Source: Leptospiraceae bacterium (GTDB lineage Bacteria; Spirochaetota; Leptospiria; Leptospirales; Leptospiraceae). Taken from it: a DNA stretch of 64,000 nt. A program made the translations under genes and the position numbers. The notes beneath the pieces are model-generated. The model made no database searches and was not told the DNA's origin. It saw only the letters and a list, made by a program, of their open reading frames with translations. The DNA is taken from contig JADJSX010000023.1 of the NCBI GenBank assembly GCA_016711485.1, positions 650,001-714,000 of the forward strand. The letters are read 5' to 3'. Of this stretch, positions 16,885 to 26,092 are shown piece by piece. Each line of letters starts with the position of its first letter. Positions within the stretch are counted from its first letter, which is position 1.

Positions 16885-17552
16885 CTAGGATAGCGGGTAA
16901 TAGCTATTCGCCAACCAAAATTTTGCTTTTAAAATGAGGGATGGATGCAATCTAAATCCAATTTTGAATTTCAATTCTTCGATAGAATCTGATAAATTAG
17001 AAATTAAACCTTTTCGTTTTGCATCAATTAAAATGCCAAGAGTTCCAATGACTTTAAGTCCTTGTTTTTCTGCTTCTATGCGTCCCTTCTTTTCATCTAT
17101 TATAAGCAAATCTGCATTTAACTCTACAGCGAGTGCAATAGCCTCAGACTCTCCTGCATCCAAGTATTGAATAAGACTGTGATACAATATCCTGTCTGTT
17201 AAATCAAAGACTTGCACGTAATCTTTTCTTAATAACTGACCTAACGCAAAATTGATAATTTAAGGAGCCAAAGATGATTTTGAGAATATTAGAGAATGTT
17301 AATGAATTAATAAATTCAATAGCCTGCGGCAGCAAGCCCACCGCTAGGTGCAAACCTCAAGTGGACGCTGGACTCACCTTGCGTAAGGTGAGTTAATAAT
17401 TCTAAAATTGATTTCTGGTTAAATTTATTTCGAAATAATTCTTCTCTTACTCCATTAGGTATAATTATCATACCGTAAAGAGTGTGCAAAATTTCGATTT
17501 TGTTAATATTTAATTAAACGATGAAAGGAGATGTGTCAGAGATAACAATCAT
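16885..17552 (-). pseudogene. DUF3368 (PIN-like) toxin split by a miniature element
   Basis: The N-terminal part (17552 down to 17400) reads MIVISDTSPFIV, stop, then LNINKIEILHTLYGMIIIP. The C-terminal part (17229 down to 16885) reads LDAGESEAIALAVELNADLLIID and GFRLHPSL, typical of DUF3368. Between them sits a 158-bp element with a TAATAA duplication. Removing element plus one target copy (164 nt) leaves 504 nt, exactly 168 codons, reading SILELLRKDYVQVFDLT across the junction. A second lesion is TAA at codon 13 (17514-17516). Partner antitoxin: UPF0175 gene directly upstream. Confidence 0.9.
17236..17393. mobile_element. TTATTA-family MITE, copy A (158 bp)
   Basis: Ends CTGACCTAACGC and GCGTAAGGTGAGT are related in inverted orientation. 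It is flanked by direct TAATAA repeats (17230-17235, 17394-17399) and inserted in the DUF3368 gene. It carries a ribosome-binding site (AAGGAG) and a short frame from ATG 17274 (ILENVNELINS, then KPTARCK) whose stop lies in the target duplication. Copy C (51134-51291) has the same length and a matching frame. No transposase, so mobilised in trans. Confidence 0.9.
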
Positions 17553-17557
17553 TAGTC

Positions 17558-17797
17558 TTAGTTAAGACTGCTTAGTGTTTTCAAATCCCTTTCTAATTCT
17601 TCTTCGTCGTAATGAATAGAGATATTTCTGTTACCTAATTCTTTCTGGAAATCTAAAAAATTTATCTCAGCAAGTTTGCTTGCTTGTTCTAAAGTTAAAA
17701 TATCTTTCTCATAAAGGTAAATAGCAAATTCTAGTTTTAAATTTGCTTCTGCGAGAAATGTATTTTGTATATATTGAACCGCGATTTCTAAAACCAT
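17558..17797 (-). CDS. UPF0175 family antitoxin
   Basis: 79 residues with the UPF0175 pattern LKLEFAIYLYEKDILTLEQASKLAEINFLDF... and the C-terminal HYDEEELERDL. UPF0175 proteins are small DNA-binding antitoxins paired with DUF3368 toxins. The partner starts 6 nt downstream and is inactivated by a stop codon and an inserted element, so this antitoxin now stands without an active toxin. Ribosome-binding site GGAG about 7 nt before the ATG. Its other flank (17798-18040) shows no gene. Confidence 0.85.
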   Translation of the reverse strand: MVLEIAVQYIQNTFLAEANLKLEFAIYLYEKDILTLEQASKLAEINFLDFQKELGNRNISIHYDEEELERDLKTLSSLN

Positions 17798-18040
17798 GCT
17801 TTTTCTCCTTCTGTGTTTACATTAGTATTCAATAATAACTTAGTCAATTAGAAAATGGTAAGTATTTTTTGCATGGTATCGAACTATTAAGGAAAAAAAC
17901 GATTTTGTTCTTATTTTCTACTTTTATCGATTGATTGCATAAATCCTTCTATCAAAAGTTAAATTCGCCCAAGATTTATATTGATTTATAACCGCCTAAA
18001 AATATTTTACATTACAGGGAACCTTTCAGTAAAAATCAAA

Positions 18041-18151
18041 ATGTCAAAACGAGCAGAACAAAATTATCCATTCATCCTAGACGAATTAAGAAAAGTTGCT
18101 AAACCCTTTGTGCCAGAGGGAAGCAGTGAGGATGCAGTTATTCATTGTTAG
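18041..18151 (+). other. short unassigned ORF, probable gene relic
   Basis: A 36-codon frame beginning MSKRAEQNYPFILDELRK. It reads like the N-terminus of a larger protein that stops early. It lies upstream of restriction-modification remnants and could belong to the same lost system. Family not recognised. Confidence 0.3.
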
Positions 18152-18188
18152 TCGTCAATGCCTTACACTGTATTACTCTTGAATGAAA

Positions 18189-18336
18189 ATGAATTTAGAA
18201 TTATTTAAATCAATCGAAAGTAATTTTGGATCAGTTGCTAGTTGGGCTTTGTGGAAATCATCTGGGGAAACTACCAAATCAAATATTGGCGATATGGAAA
18301 TTTTAGATCCTGATAAAAATTCAGATTTATTTGGAA
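18189..18336 (+). pseudogene. N-terminal fragment of an unknown protein fused to a methyltransferase tail
   Basis: Reads LFKSIESNFGSVASWALW and TKSNIGDMEILD, a coherent protein start. After about 18336 it loses similarity and stops at 18357-18359. From 18337 the DNA instead encodes, in another frame, the tail of a cytosine methyltransferase. The junction marks a deletion that joined two genes. Confidence 0.5.
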
Positions 18337-18504
18337 GGCTTACGTCCATATACCACTAGAGAGTATGCAAGACTCCAAGGTGTTCCTGATTGGTTTCAAT
18401 TTTTTGGGAACGATTCGCAAGTTTACAAACAAATTGGGAATGGTGTTCCGGTTGTGTTTGGCGAATGGATTGGGCGAGAGATTAATAGGTATTTTGGGAA
18501 ATAA
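18337..18504 (+). pseudogene. C-terminal relic of a DNA (cytosine-5-)methyltransferase
   Basis: 56 codons: RPYTTREYARLQGVPDWF, then YKQIGNGVPVVFGEWIG. This is the conserved C-terminal block (motifs IX-X, 'REyarlQGfPd' and 'yrqiGNaVp') of m5C methyltransferases of the Dcm/HsdM-independent type. All catalytic motifs (PCQ, ENV) are missing. It indicates a former type II-like restriction-modification system directly upstream of the helicase gene at 18614. Confidence 0.85.
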
Positions 18505-18613
18505 TATAATAAGGAAAATCATAGAAATTAGTAAAAGATTTTTAATTTATAATCGACACAAAATTTAAATTAAATTCATTAGAATAATTCCTAATGAAAA
18601 GCAGATTATTCTA

Positions 18614-21600
18614 ATGTTACAACAAGGTCTATATGAGAAACTCATTGATAAATTGATTTCTACAAAAATCAATGCATTAGATAAAAATGTATTCTATATC
18701 AAAGAGAATCCTATTGATAGAGCAGAGGCTGCAAGAGTTCTTTCGCAACATTTGACTGAGATTATAAAAATTGCACTCAGCCAAATTTCTGGAGAGGAAA
18801 GTTTAGAAGAGCAAATTAAACTTTCGAATAAAATCATTTTACTTTTAAAATCAGAATTGCAAGAAGAGAGTTTTGAAGAAGACATTATAGCAATAGAAGG
18901 AAAAATCCTTTCGGCAATCTTCTCGAAAGTAGATGCTAGATTTTCTGACTTTGAAAAACATCTGAAGGAAATTACGCCTTACACTCGTTTGTCGCAAAGT
19001 GAGCTATTTACAGGAAATAATGCTGGTATATCTCTTGAGAGTGAAATCAAAAAAGAAATATTATCTTCTGATAAAATTCATTTCCTTGTTTCATTTATTA
19101 AATGGACTGGCATTCGAATCTTCGAAAGAGAATTACAGGAGTTTACCGATAGAGGTGGTCAATTAAAGATTATTACAACTTCTTATATGGGTGCAACGGA
19201 CTTAAAAGCAGTAGAATACTTAGCAAATCTAAAAAACACAGAAGTGAAAATTTCTTATAATACAGATAATGAAAGACTACATGCAAAAGCATATTTATTT
19301 TTTAGAGAAACTGGATTTCATACTGGATATATAGGATCATCGAATCTTTCTCGCTCTGCATTAACAAATGGACTTGAGTGGAATATGAAAATTACCACGA
19401 GAGAAGTAAGTCATATCATTGATAAATTTCAAAAAACTTTCGACACTTACTGGCAAGACAAAGAGTTTGAATTATTTAAAATAGGAGAGAATTCAGAAAA
19501 ATTAAGAATAGCACTCAAAAAAGAAAAAATCTCTGATAGAAACAATTCTCTTTCGTATTTTGATTTAAGACCTTTTCCTTTTCAGGAAGAAATTCTAGAA
19601 AAACTTCAATCAGAAAGATTAATACATAATCGTTACAAGAATTTAATCGTAGCAGCTACAGGAACAGGTAAAACTGTTATCTCTGCTTTTGATTTTAAAA
19701 GCTTTATAGCAAAAAATTCTAACGCAAAACTATTATTTATCGCTCACCGAAAAGAAATTTTAGAGCAAGCAAGAGCTACATTCCAAGGAATCCTCAAAGA
19801 TAATAATTTTGGAGAACTTTTTGTGGATGGAATCGAGCCTGAAAAGTATGCCTCCGTATTTGCTTCTGTTCAGACATTGAATAATCGAATCAATTCTTTA
19901 AATCTGTCTGAATCTTTTTATGACTTCATCATTGTAGATGAAGTTCATCATATTGCGGCTAATAGTTATCGTCCCATACTGAGTAGATTTAAACCCAAAG
20001 TATTATTAGGACTAACTGCTACACCAGAAAGAATGGACGGAGAGGATATTCTTAAAGATTTTTGTAATACCATTGCCGCAGAAATTCGATTATCAGAAGC
20101 TTTAAATAGAAAACTACTTTGTCCATTTCAGTATTTTGGGATTACAGATAATATAGATTTGTCGAGTGTAGAATGGAAAAACGGAAAGTATTTACCGAGC
20201 GAATTGACAAAACTCTATACACAAAATGATAAAAGAGTTGGTGATATTGTCTCTAGTCTGGAGAAATATTTGCGAGATATAAACGAAGTTCGTGCTCTAT
20301 GTTTTTGTGTTTCCCAAGAGCATGCGGAGTTTATGGCGGAGAAGTTTACTCTGGCTGGATTCAAGGCTGACTATTTAATAAGTTCGCGAAGTGATGAAAG
20401 AGAAGAGTTAAGAAAAAAATTTCTAAGAAAGGAAATCAATTATTTGTTTGTGGTAGATATATTCAATGAAGGAATTGATATTCCTGACATTGATACTGTT
20501 TTATTTCTACGACCAACTGAGAGTCTAACGATATTTTTACAACAGCTAGGACGAGGTTTACGTTTAGCAGAGGGTAAGGATTGTTTAACCGTTTTGGACT
20601 TTGTAGGAAATTCTAGACCAGAATATGATTTTGAAGGAAAGTTTAGAGCACTTATTGGTAAGACAAATACATCTATCCAAAAAGAAATAGAGGATGATTT
20701 TCCGCATCTTCCACTTGGCTGCACAATTATTTTAGAGAGAAAGGCAAAAGATTTTATCATTCAAAATATTAAGCAAGCAACGAATCTAAATAAAAACCAG
20801 CTATTAAATAAAATACGAAATTACAAATACCAAACTACCTTGCCACTTACCTTAAAAAATTTTATCAACTTCTATCATATTCCGTTACAGTATATTTACA
20901 AGAGAGGAAATTGGAAACGATTATGTGTGTTATCTGAGCAAATAGAGAATTTTCCGCAAGAAAATGAAGTAGAAATTTACAGAGCCATAAATAAAAAATG
21001 GCTTTCTTGTAATTCGAATTCCTATTTTCAATTTATCTCAGCATTAGCTAAAGTTGATTTTCAAATAAATTTGAATGAATTATCTGATGTCGAAAAGTCT
21101 ATGTGCTTAATGCTACATTATGATATTTGGCAGAATGCTGGAGGATTTAATTCACTCGAAGAAAGTATTCGCTCTATTGGAAATAATAAAATCTTAGCAG
21201 ATGAAATTATTGAAGTAATGGAAATTCTAATTGATAAAGTTGATTTTTTAGAAACTGAGATTACTCTCCCTTATTCGCAACCTTTAAAACTCCACAGCCG
21301 ATACACGAGGGAACAAATATTAGCTGCATTTGGCTTTAGTTCTTTTGAAAAGAAATCTTCCAATAGAGAAGGAGTTGCGGAGAATAAAGAGTTGAATGCA
21401 GAAATTCTATTCATTGATTTGATTAAATCAGAAAAAGATTTTTCTCCAACAACTATGTATCAAGATTATGCAATAAGCGAAACATTGTTTCATTGGCAAT
21501 CTCAGAATTCTACTAGTGAAGATAGAGGAAAGGGGTTATCTTATATTAACCACGTAAAACTTGGAAAAAAGATTTTACTTTTTGTTCGAGAGCGCAATGC

Positions 21601-21754
21601 AGATGAATTTGGAAATACAATGTCGTATGTATTTTTAGGAGAAGGGGAATACATTGAACATTACGGTTCTAAACCTATGAGTATCACTTGGAAATTAAAG
21701 ACTCCTATGCCTCCTTACCTTTGGAAGGATTCCGCAAAAATGGCTGTAGGTTAA
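18614..21754 (+). CDS. PLD - DEAD/DEAH helicase - DUF3427 protein
   Basis: 1046 residues. After a helical N-terminus, residues 130-290 form a phospholipase D-like nuclease domain (HAKAYLFFRETGFHTGYIGSS; HxK). Residues 315-700 are a superfamily 2 helicase: VAATGTGKT (Walker A), DEVHHI (motif II), GLTATPERMDG (motif III region) and LGRGLRLAEGK (motif VI). The C-terminal ~300 residues match the DUF3427 type, ending in a domain with HVKLGKKILLFVRER. Such proteins resemble type III-restriction or Mokosh-like defence effectors. It sits beside a methyltransferase relic, supporting a defence role. It appears intact. Confidence 0.85.
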   Translation: MLQQGLYEKLIDKLISTKINALDKNVFYIKENPIDRAEAARVLSQHLTEIIKIALSQISGEESLEEQIKLSNKIILLLKSELQEESFEEDIIAIEGKILSAIFSKVDARFSDFEKHLKEITPYTRLSQSELFTGNNAGISLESEIKKEILSSDKIHFLVSFIKWTGIRIFERELQEFTDRGGQLKIITTSYMGATDLKAVEYLANLKNTEVKISYNTDNERLHAKAYLFFRETGFHTGYIGSSNLSRSALTNGLEWNMKITTREVSHIIDKFQKTFDTYWQDKEFELFKIGENSEKLRIALKKEKISDRNNSLSYFDLRPFPFQEEILEKLQSERLIHNRYKNLIVAATGTGKTVISAFDFKSFIAKNSNAKLLFIAHRKEILEQARATFQGILKDNNFGELFVDGIEPEKYASVFASVQTLNNRINSLNLSESFYDFIIVDEVHHIAANSYRPILSRFKPKVLLGLTATPERMDGEDILKDFCNTIAAEIRLSEALNRKLLCPFQYFGITDNIDLSSVEWKNGKYLPSELTKLYTQNDKRVGDIVSSLEKYLRDINEVRALCFCVSQEHAEFMAEKFTLAGFKADYLISSRSDEREELRKKFLRKEINYLFVVDIFNEGIDIPDIDTVLFLRPTESLTIFLQQLGRGLRLAEGKDCLTVLDFVGNSRPEYDFEGKFRALIGKTNTSIQKEIEDDFPHLPLGCTIILERKAKDFIIQNIKQATNLNKNQLLNKIRNYKYQTTLPLTLKNFINFYHIPLQYIYKRGNWKRLCVLSEQIENFPQENEVEIYRAINKKWLSCNSNSYFQFISALAKVDFQINLNELSDVEKSMCLMLHYDIWQNAGGFNSLEESIRSIGNNKILADEIIEVMEILIDKVDFLETEITLPYSQPLKLHSRYTREQILAAFGFSSFEKKSSNREGVAENKELNAEILFIDLIKSEKDFSPTTMYQDYAISETLFHWQSQNSTSEDRGKGLSYINHVKLGKKILLFVRERNADEFGNTMSYVFLGEGEYIEHYGSKPMSITWKLKTPMPPYLWKDSAKMAVG

Positions 21755-21791
21755 CAGATATCCAAACAAAAGATATAAAAAATTTTTAGGA

Positions 21792-21921
21792 TGAACCAGT
21801 GTATATCGACGGTGAACTCCATGAATTCGCAAAATCTGCTGAAGAAGGGGATGAATGGGAAAACCGAGAGTTTAAGTTGGTTTGTATTGAGACTAATATA
21901 GATTTGGCGAATGAGGATTGA
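21792..21921 (+). other. short ORF relic downstream of the helicase
   Basis: An open stretch without a good start reads DEPVYIDGELHEFAKSAEEG and ends ETNIDLANED. It looks like the C-terminal end of a small acidic protein rather than random DNA. Family unknown. It may be the last piece of a gene once in the helicase operon. Confidence 0.3.
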
Positions 21922-22000
21922 GAAGTAATAAAATAGAATCTCTACAAATAACTCTTCCCTTCCATATCAACCAAGCCAATCTACAAAATTAGATTTTCCA

Positions 22001-22300
22001 TTATTCTCCATCATAACAATATGGGGCAAATTGAAATAGTTGTTTATGCCAGCGACTCATGCCAGCGGCAAATGGTAAAGAAATCGGAAGAAGAATTGTA
22101 TCTAATGCAAAGGAAAAAGGAAGATCAATTATATAAATAAGATCATAAGTGATTCCATATTCCATCATTAATCCGACATCACATCGAGTACCAGAATAAA
22201 AAACAGGAGCATTTTTTTTAGTCCATTGGGGAATTGAGATTAAAGTAGCACAACTTTGAAAGAAGAAAAAAAAGATGAAGATCATATTGAAAATTTTCAT
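22001..22300 (-). CDS. YceK/YidQ-like lipoprotein (DUF1375)
   Basis: 99 residues. A very hydrophobic signal ends FFQSC, a plausible lipobox. The mature part has VFYSGTRCDVGLM and IDLPFSFALDTILLPISLP, the hallmark of the YceK/YidQ family ('YsGtr.D', 'iDlPfS...DT.llP'). These are small envelope lipoproteins of unknown function. Its start lies 3 nt after the mtnA stop, so it is probably co-transcribed with mtnA. Confidence 0.8.
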   Translation of the reverse strand: MKIFNMIFIFFFFFQSCATLISIPQWTKKNAPVFYSGTRCDVGLMMEYGITYDLIYIIDLPFSFALDTILLPISLPFAAGMSRWHKQLFQFAPYCYDGE

Positions 22301-22303
22301 TTT

Positions 22304-23398
22304 TCAACTTACCACTCGCTTGATCTCTCGCTTTGTAACGGGTTTAACAACACCTAACTCAGTAACGATAGCCGAAATATACTTGGCTGGAGTTACGTCG
22401 AAAGCTGGATTTAAGGCGCGGGATTTGGCTGGGGAAAGGATTCCTTTGGGCAAATACGGGTTGCCACTAATGTCTTTTAAAAAAGAATTTTGAGTTAACT
22501 CTTCTTCGTCGCGCATCTCGATTGGGATTTGACTTCCGTCATTGATGGAAAAATCAAAACTAGTCTTCGTTGCCGCCACGTAAAATGGAATCTTGTTTTC
22601 GTGGGTTACGATTGCTAGGGAATAGGTACCGATTTTATTTGCTGTATCACCGTTAGGTGCAATACGGTCAGCTCCGACAATCACTGCGTCTATTTTTCTG
22701 TTTTGGAATAACCAAGCTGACATTCCTTCGGCTATGATGTAACAAGGGATTTTTTCTTCTTGCATCTCCCAAGCTGTTAGGCGAGAACCTTGTTGATAAG
22801 GCCTTGTTTCGTCTGCGTAAACGGTTACTTTATGACCTGCGTCTCGGAGAGAACGGATAATGCCAATAGCCGTTCCGTGTCCTGCTGTCGCGAGTGCACC
22901 TGTATTGCAGTGAGTCAGAATAGATATTTCTTTTTGTTTTTTAGAAAAAAGTTCGGTACCATTTTTTCCAATAGCAAGATTCCACTTTAGGTCTTCTTCG
23001 AGTAGGGATAGCGCGTATTTTTCAGAGAGACTAATTAATACAGCTAATGAGTTTTTTGAATAAGTTTTTTGATTGATTAGTTTTAAGTAGTCCTCTACGG
23101 CTAATCTAAGATTAACCGCTGTTGGACGAGATTCGAGAAGTGTTCTTGTTTGGCGCAAAAACCTCTCGTATACCATTTTCTCTTTAGCGTTTATTAATTC
23201 TAAGACTAATCCGAATATGCCGGTCATCGCAATTGCCGGCGCACCTCGAACTACCATAGATTTTATACAAAAGCTTACATCTTCCAATGTTTTGCAGTCT
23301 ATAAATTCCTTTGTTGCAGGAATTTTTCTCTGGTCGAGTAGAGAGAGTTTATCTCCTTTCCAGATGATCGACTTGAGGCTTTTATTTTGCGCCTTCAT
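22304..23398 (-). CDS. mtnA: S-methyl-5-thioribose-1-phosphate isomerase
   Basis: 364 residues, normal length. It converts 5-methylthioribose-1-phosphate to 5-methylthioribulose-1-phosphate in methionine salvage. Diagnostic segments: MVVRGAPAIAMTG, ILTHCNTGALATAGHGTA (catalytic Cys), VYADETRPYQQGSRLTAWE and VGADRIAPNGDTANKIGT (catalytic Asp). The fold belongs to the eIF2B-alpha/MtnA family, but the RGAPAI and GADRI context is specific for MtnA. It follows ppnP by 9 nt on the same strand, a possible nucleoside/methylthio salvage pair. Confidence 0.95.
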   Translation of the reverse strand: MKAQNKSLKSIIWKGDKLSLLDQRKIPATKEFIDCKTLEDVSFCIKSMVVRGAPAIAMTGIFGLVLELINAKEKMVYERFLRQTRTLLESRPTAVNLRLAVEDYLKLINQKTYSKNSLAVLISLSEKYALSLLEEDLKWNLAIGKNGTELFSKKQKEISILTHCNTGALATAGHGTAIGIIRSLRDAGHKVTVYADETRPYQQGSRLTAWEMQEEKIPCYIIAEGMSAWLFQNRKIDAVIVGADRIAPNGDTANKIGTYSLAIVTHENKIPFYVAATKTSFDFSINDGSQIPIEMRDEEELTQNSFLKDISGNPYLPKGILSPAKSRALNPAFDVTPAKYISAIVTELGVVKPVTKREIKRVVS

Positions 23399-23407
23399 GT
23401 TTTTTGC

Positions 23408-23689
23408 CTACAAGTAAAGGCAAAGGTAGGAAGTATCCTCTTTGACTTTGAGTTGAAATTTCTGGTTCGCCTCAACAGTGAAAGATTGATTTTTTCCAAA
23501 ATCCTTCCACTCTGTAGATCCGGGGAGTTTAACAATGAGTAAACCCGAAATAACTGTCATAATTTCCTTTTGAGAAGTTCCAAATTCGTATTCCCCCGCA
23601 GCCATTACGCCCACAGTAGCCGGAGCCTCACTTGTCTTAAAACTCAAAGACTTTACTTTTCCATCGAAATACTCATTTACTTTAAACAT
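23408..23689 (-). CDS. ppnP: pyrimidine/purine nucleoside phosphorylase
   Basis: 93 residues, a single cupin barrel of the UPF0345/DUF1255 family. Family features: FDGKVKSLSF, TVGVMAAGEYEFGTSQKE and SGLLIVKLPGSTEW. PpnP cleaves nucleosides with phosphate to sugar-1-phosphate and base. Being just upstream of mtnA it fits a small salvage operon. Preceded by a 130-bp divergent intergenic region shared with mrp. Confidence 0.95.
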   Translation of the reverse strand: MFKVNEYFDGKVKSLSFKTSEAPATVGVMAAGEYEFGTSQKEIMTVISGLLIVKLPGSTEWKDFGKNQSFTVEANQKFQLKVKEDTSYLCLYL

Positions 23690-23847
23690 AATTTACCTTC
23701 TTAAATAACTTTAATACAACTCTTTTCCAAAAATGATTTTATGACAAGAAAAAACTTTAAATTCCTTTTGATTAGCTTACTTTCATAATACTAAAAAATC
23801 TTTGCGAATTTTTACCATTTGAATCAATGGACATTGGAAGGTTAGAA

Positions 23848-24888
23848 ATGGCAACAGTAGAAGAAATCAAAAGAGAACTCATAAAAGTAAAACACCCAGA
23901 ACTTAAAAAAGATTTAGTATCACTCGGAATGATTGGTGAAATTGAAAAAGCGGAGGAAGGATTTTTAATTAAAGTCAAAACTCCTAGCGCAGATAGGAAA
24001 TTGCAAATAGGCCTTGAAGCGCAAATTAGACAGTTTGTAACAAAACTTCCAGAAATTGGAAAAATTAAAATAAAATTTGATGTGGATCCAAATCTCAAAT
24101 TTGATGAAGGAAATAAAATACCAGGTGTAAAAAGAACAGTTGCGATTGGATCAGGAAAAGGTGGTGTCGGAAAATCAACAGTAACCGCAAATCTCGCAAT
24201 GCATTTGGCAAACAAAGGATTTAAAGTTGGACTCTTGGATGCGGATATTTATGGCCCTTCTATTGGAAAACTTTTTGGTATAAACGGTAGAGTCGCATTA
24301 AAATCAGAAGAAGATAAAATTTGGCCTCTTGAAAAATATGGAATCAAAATTATTTCTTTTTCATTTCTTGTAGATGAAAATCAACCAGTCGTTTGGAGAG
24401 GTCCGATGCTTGGAAAAGCAATTGAACAATTTTTATACGATATCGTTTGGGGAGAGTTGGATTACCTTCTCATCGATTTACCTCCTGGTACAGGTGACGT
24501 ACAATTATCCCTCGCTCAACTTATCGATTTAAATGGAGCGGTTATTGTTACTACTCCGCAGGGAGTTGCAACGTTAGACGCATCAAAGGCAGGAGCCATG
24601 TTTAATCAAGTAAAAATTCCTATTCTAGGAGTTGTAGAAAATATGAGTTACTTTATTCCACCTGATTTACCTGATAAAAAATATCTAATCTTCGGAGAAG
24701 GTGGAGGACAAAAGTTAGCCGATTCATTTAAAGCTCCTTTATTAGGAAAAATTCCTATGACAATGGAAATAATGAACTCTGGTGAATCAGGTGATCCACT
24801 CGTACACTCAAATAAAGAAGGTCCAATCGCGGAGGCATACGAAGCGATTTATAATAAATTGGAAATAGAAATTTCGAACTGGGAGTAA
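23848..24888 (+). CDS. mrp: Mrp/ApbC-family Fe-S cluster carrier P-loop ATPase
   Basis: 346 residues from the ATG at 23848, which has GGAAGG 10 nt upstream; an ATG at 23827 is less likely. An N-terminal DUF59/MIP18-like domain (1-80) precedes the ATPase: GSGKGGVGKST (deviant Walker A), LLDADIYGPS, WRGPMLGKAIEQF and DLPPGTGDVQ. These proteins carry Fe-S clusters to target enzymes. The CxxC usual after ENMS is absent here: the segment reads VENMSYFIPPDLPDKK. Monocistronic or with the MFS gene 11 nt downstream. Confidence 0.93.
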   Translation: MATVEEIKRELIKVKHPELKKDLVSLGMIGEIEKAEEGFLIKVKTPSADRKLQIGLEAQIRQFVTKLPEIGKIKIKFDVDPNLKFDEGNKIPGVKRTVAIGSGKGGVGKSTVTANLAMHLANKGFKVGLLDADIYGPSIGKLFGINGRVALKSEEDKIWPLEKYGIKIISFSFLVDENQPVVWRGPMLGKAIEQFLYDIVWGELDYLLIDLPPGTGDVQLSLAQLIDLNGAVIVTTPQGVATLDASKAGAMFNQVKIPILGVVENMSYFIPPDLPDKKYLIFGEGGGQKLADSFKAPLLGKIPMTMEIMNSGESGDPLVHSNKEGPIAEAYEAIYNKLEIEISNWE

Positions 24889-24899
24889 ATTTCTAAAAA

Positions 24900-26051
24900 A
24901 TGATTCAAAATCTTCTAATCATTTTCCTTTGTCAGGCGTTAGTCCAATCGGGTAGTATTTTATTGACTTCTACCAATACTCTGATTGGACTTAATTTGAC
25001 TGGGAGTGAATCCTTGTCTACTTTACCAGTCTCATTAAATATATTAGCTGCTTTGATTCTTACAATACCTGCCTCCTTCTTTATGGCGCGTTTTGGCAGG
25101 AAAATTGGATTTATAGTCGGAATACTTTTGGGCATAGTAGGGACAAGTTTTGTTATCCTTGGTTTAAGCATAAAAAGTTTTCCTATATTTTGTACTGGCA
25201 GTATTTTTATGGGGTTTTTGACTTCGTTTTCCACCTACTTTCGATTTGCCGCAGCCGAGGTATCTCATCGCGATTTTAAATCTCGTGCTGTTTCTATCGT
25301 ATTAGCCAGTGGGGTAATTGCTGCCTTAATTGGACCTAATCTTTATAAATGGGGATTAACATTATTATCCGGATCTGGTTTTATGGGAGGGTTTTTTTTA
25401 CTCTATCCGATTTATTTTAGTGCACTCATTATAATTTTATTTTTAAATACAGGTAAACCCGCGGCGATGAATTGGAAAACGAGTAAGTCAACAAAGGAAT
25501 TATTATTTAAAACTCCTCTCTTAAAAATAATCGGACTTGGTAGCATTGCATTTGTAGTAATGGTTTTAATTATGACAGCAACACCGCTCGGAATGCACCA
25601 TCACCATTTTAATCTGGAAGAAATTACGCAGGTTATACAATACCATGTTCTAGGAATGTTTGTTCCCTCTTTTTTTACGGGGAGTCTTATCAAACGTTTT
25701 GGAGATAGGAAGATTATGTTAGCCGGATCCATTTTATTTGTATTATGTATTTTTATAAATTTTTTAGATCATTCTTTCCTGCATTTTACCTATTCTCTAA
25801 TTTTACTTGGAATCGGATGGAATTTTTTATATGTAGGAGCGACCACTCTACTTTCTTACCAAATCCATTTAGAAGACCAGCCTAAAGCGCAGGCATTGAA
25901 TGATTTTTTTGTGACCGGATTTGCTGCATTGTCAGTTGCGGCATCAGGTCGATTACACGAAATTCTAGGTTGGGTTCACTTAAATCTTTTAGCAATTCCA
26001 ATCACTGTTTTAGGGATAATACTAATTTTGCGTAAAAATAAACTGCCTTAA
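24900..26051 (+). CDS. MFS transporter
   Basis: 383 residues with about twelve hydrophobic segments. The loop between helices 2 and 3 has FMARFGRKIGF, the major facilitator signature ('GxxxDrxGrr'). A His-rich patch (GMHHHHF) occurs at the start of the second half, together with the matching second-half loop LIKRFGDRKIM. Substrate cannot be told. It begins 11 nt after mrp and is probably co-transcribed. Confidence 0.85.
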   Translation: MIQNLLIIFLCQALVQSGSILLTSTNTLIGLNLTGSESLSTLPVSLNILAALILTIPASFFMARFGRKIGFIVGILLGIVGTSFVILGLSIKSFPIFCTGSIFMGFLTSFSTYFRFAAAEVSHRDFKSRAVSIVLASGVIAALIGPNLYKWGLTLLSGSGFMGGFFLLYPIYFSALIIILFLNTGKPAAMNWKTSKSTKELLFKTPLLKIIGLGSIAFVVMVLIMTATPLGMHHHHFNLEEITQVIQYHVLGMFVPSFFTGSLIKRFGDRKIMLAGSILFVLCIFINFLDHSFLHFTYSLILLGIGWNFLYVGATTLLSYQIHLEDQPKAQALNDFFVTGFAALSVAASGRLHEILGWVHLNLLAIPITVLGIILILRKNKLP

Positions 26052-26092
26052 TATACTTATCATATAAAGATTTTATATCGATAATATTATTG

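Noticed and set aside
18340..18568. ORFs overlapping the methyltransferase relic in other frames
   Set aside because: Shadows of the RPYTTREYARLQG frame, which is the conserved one.
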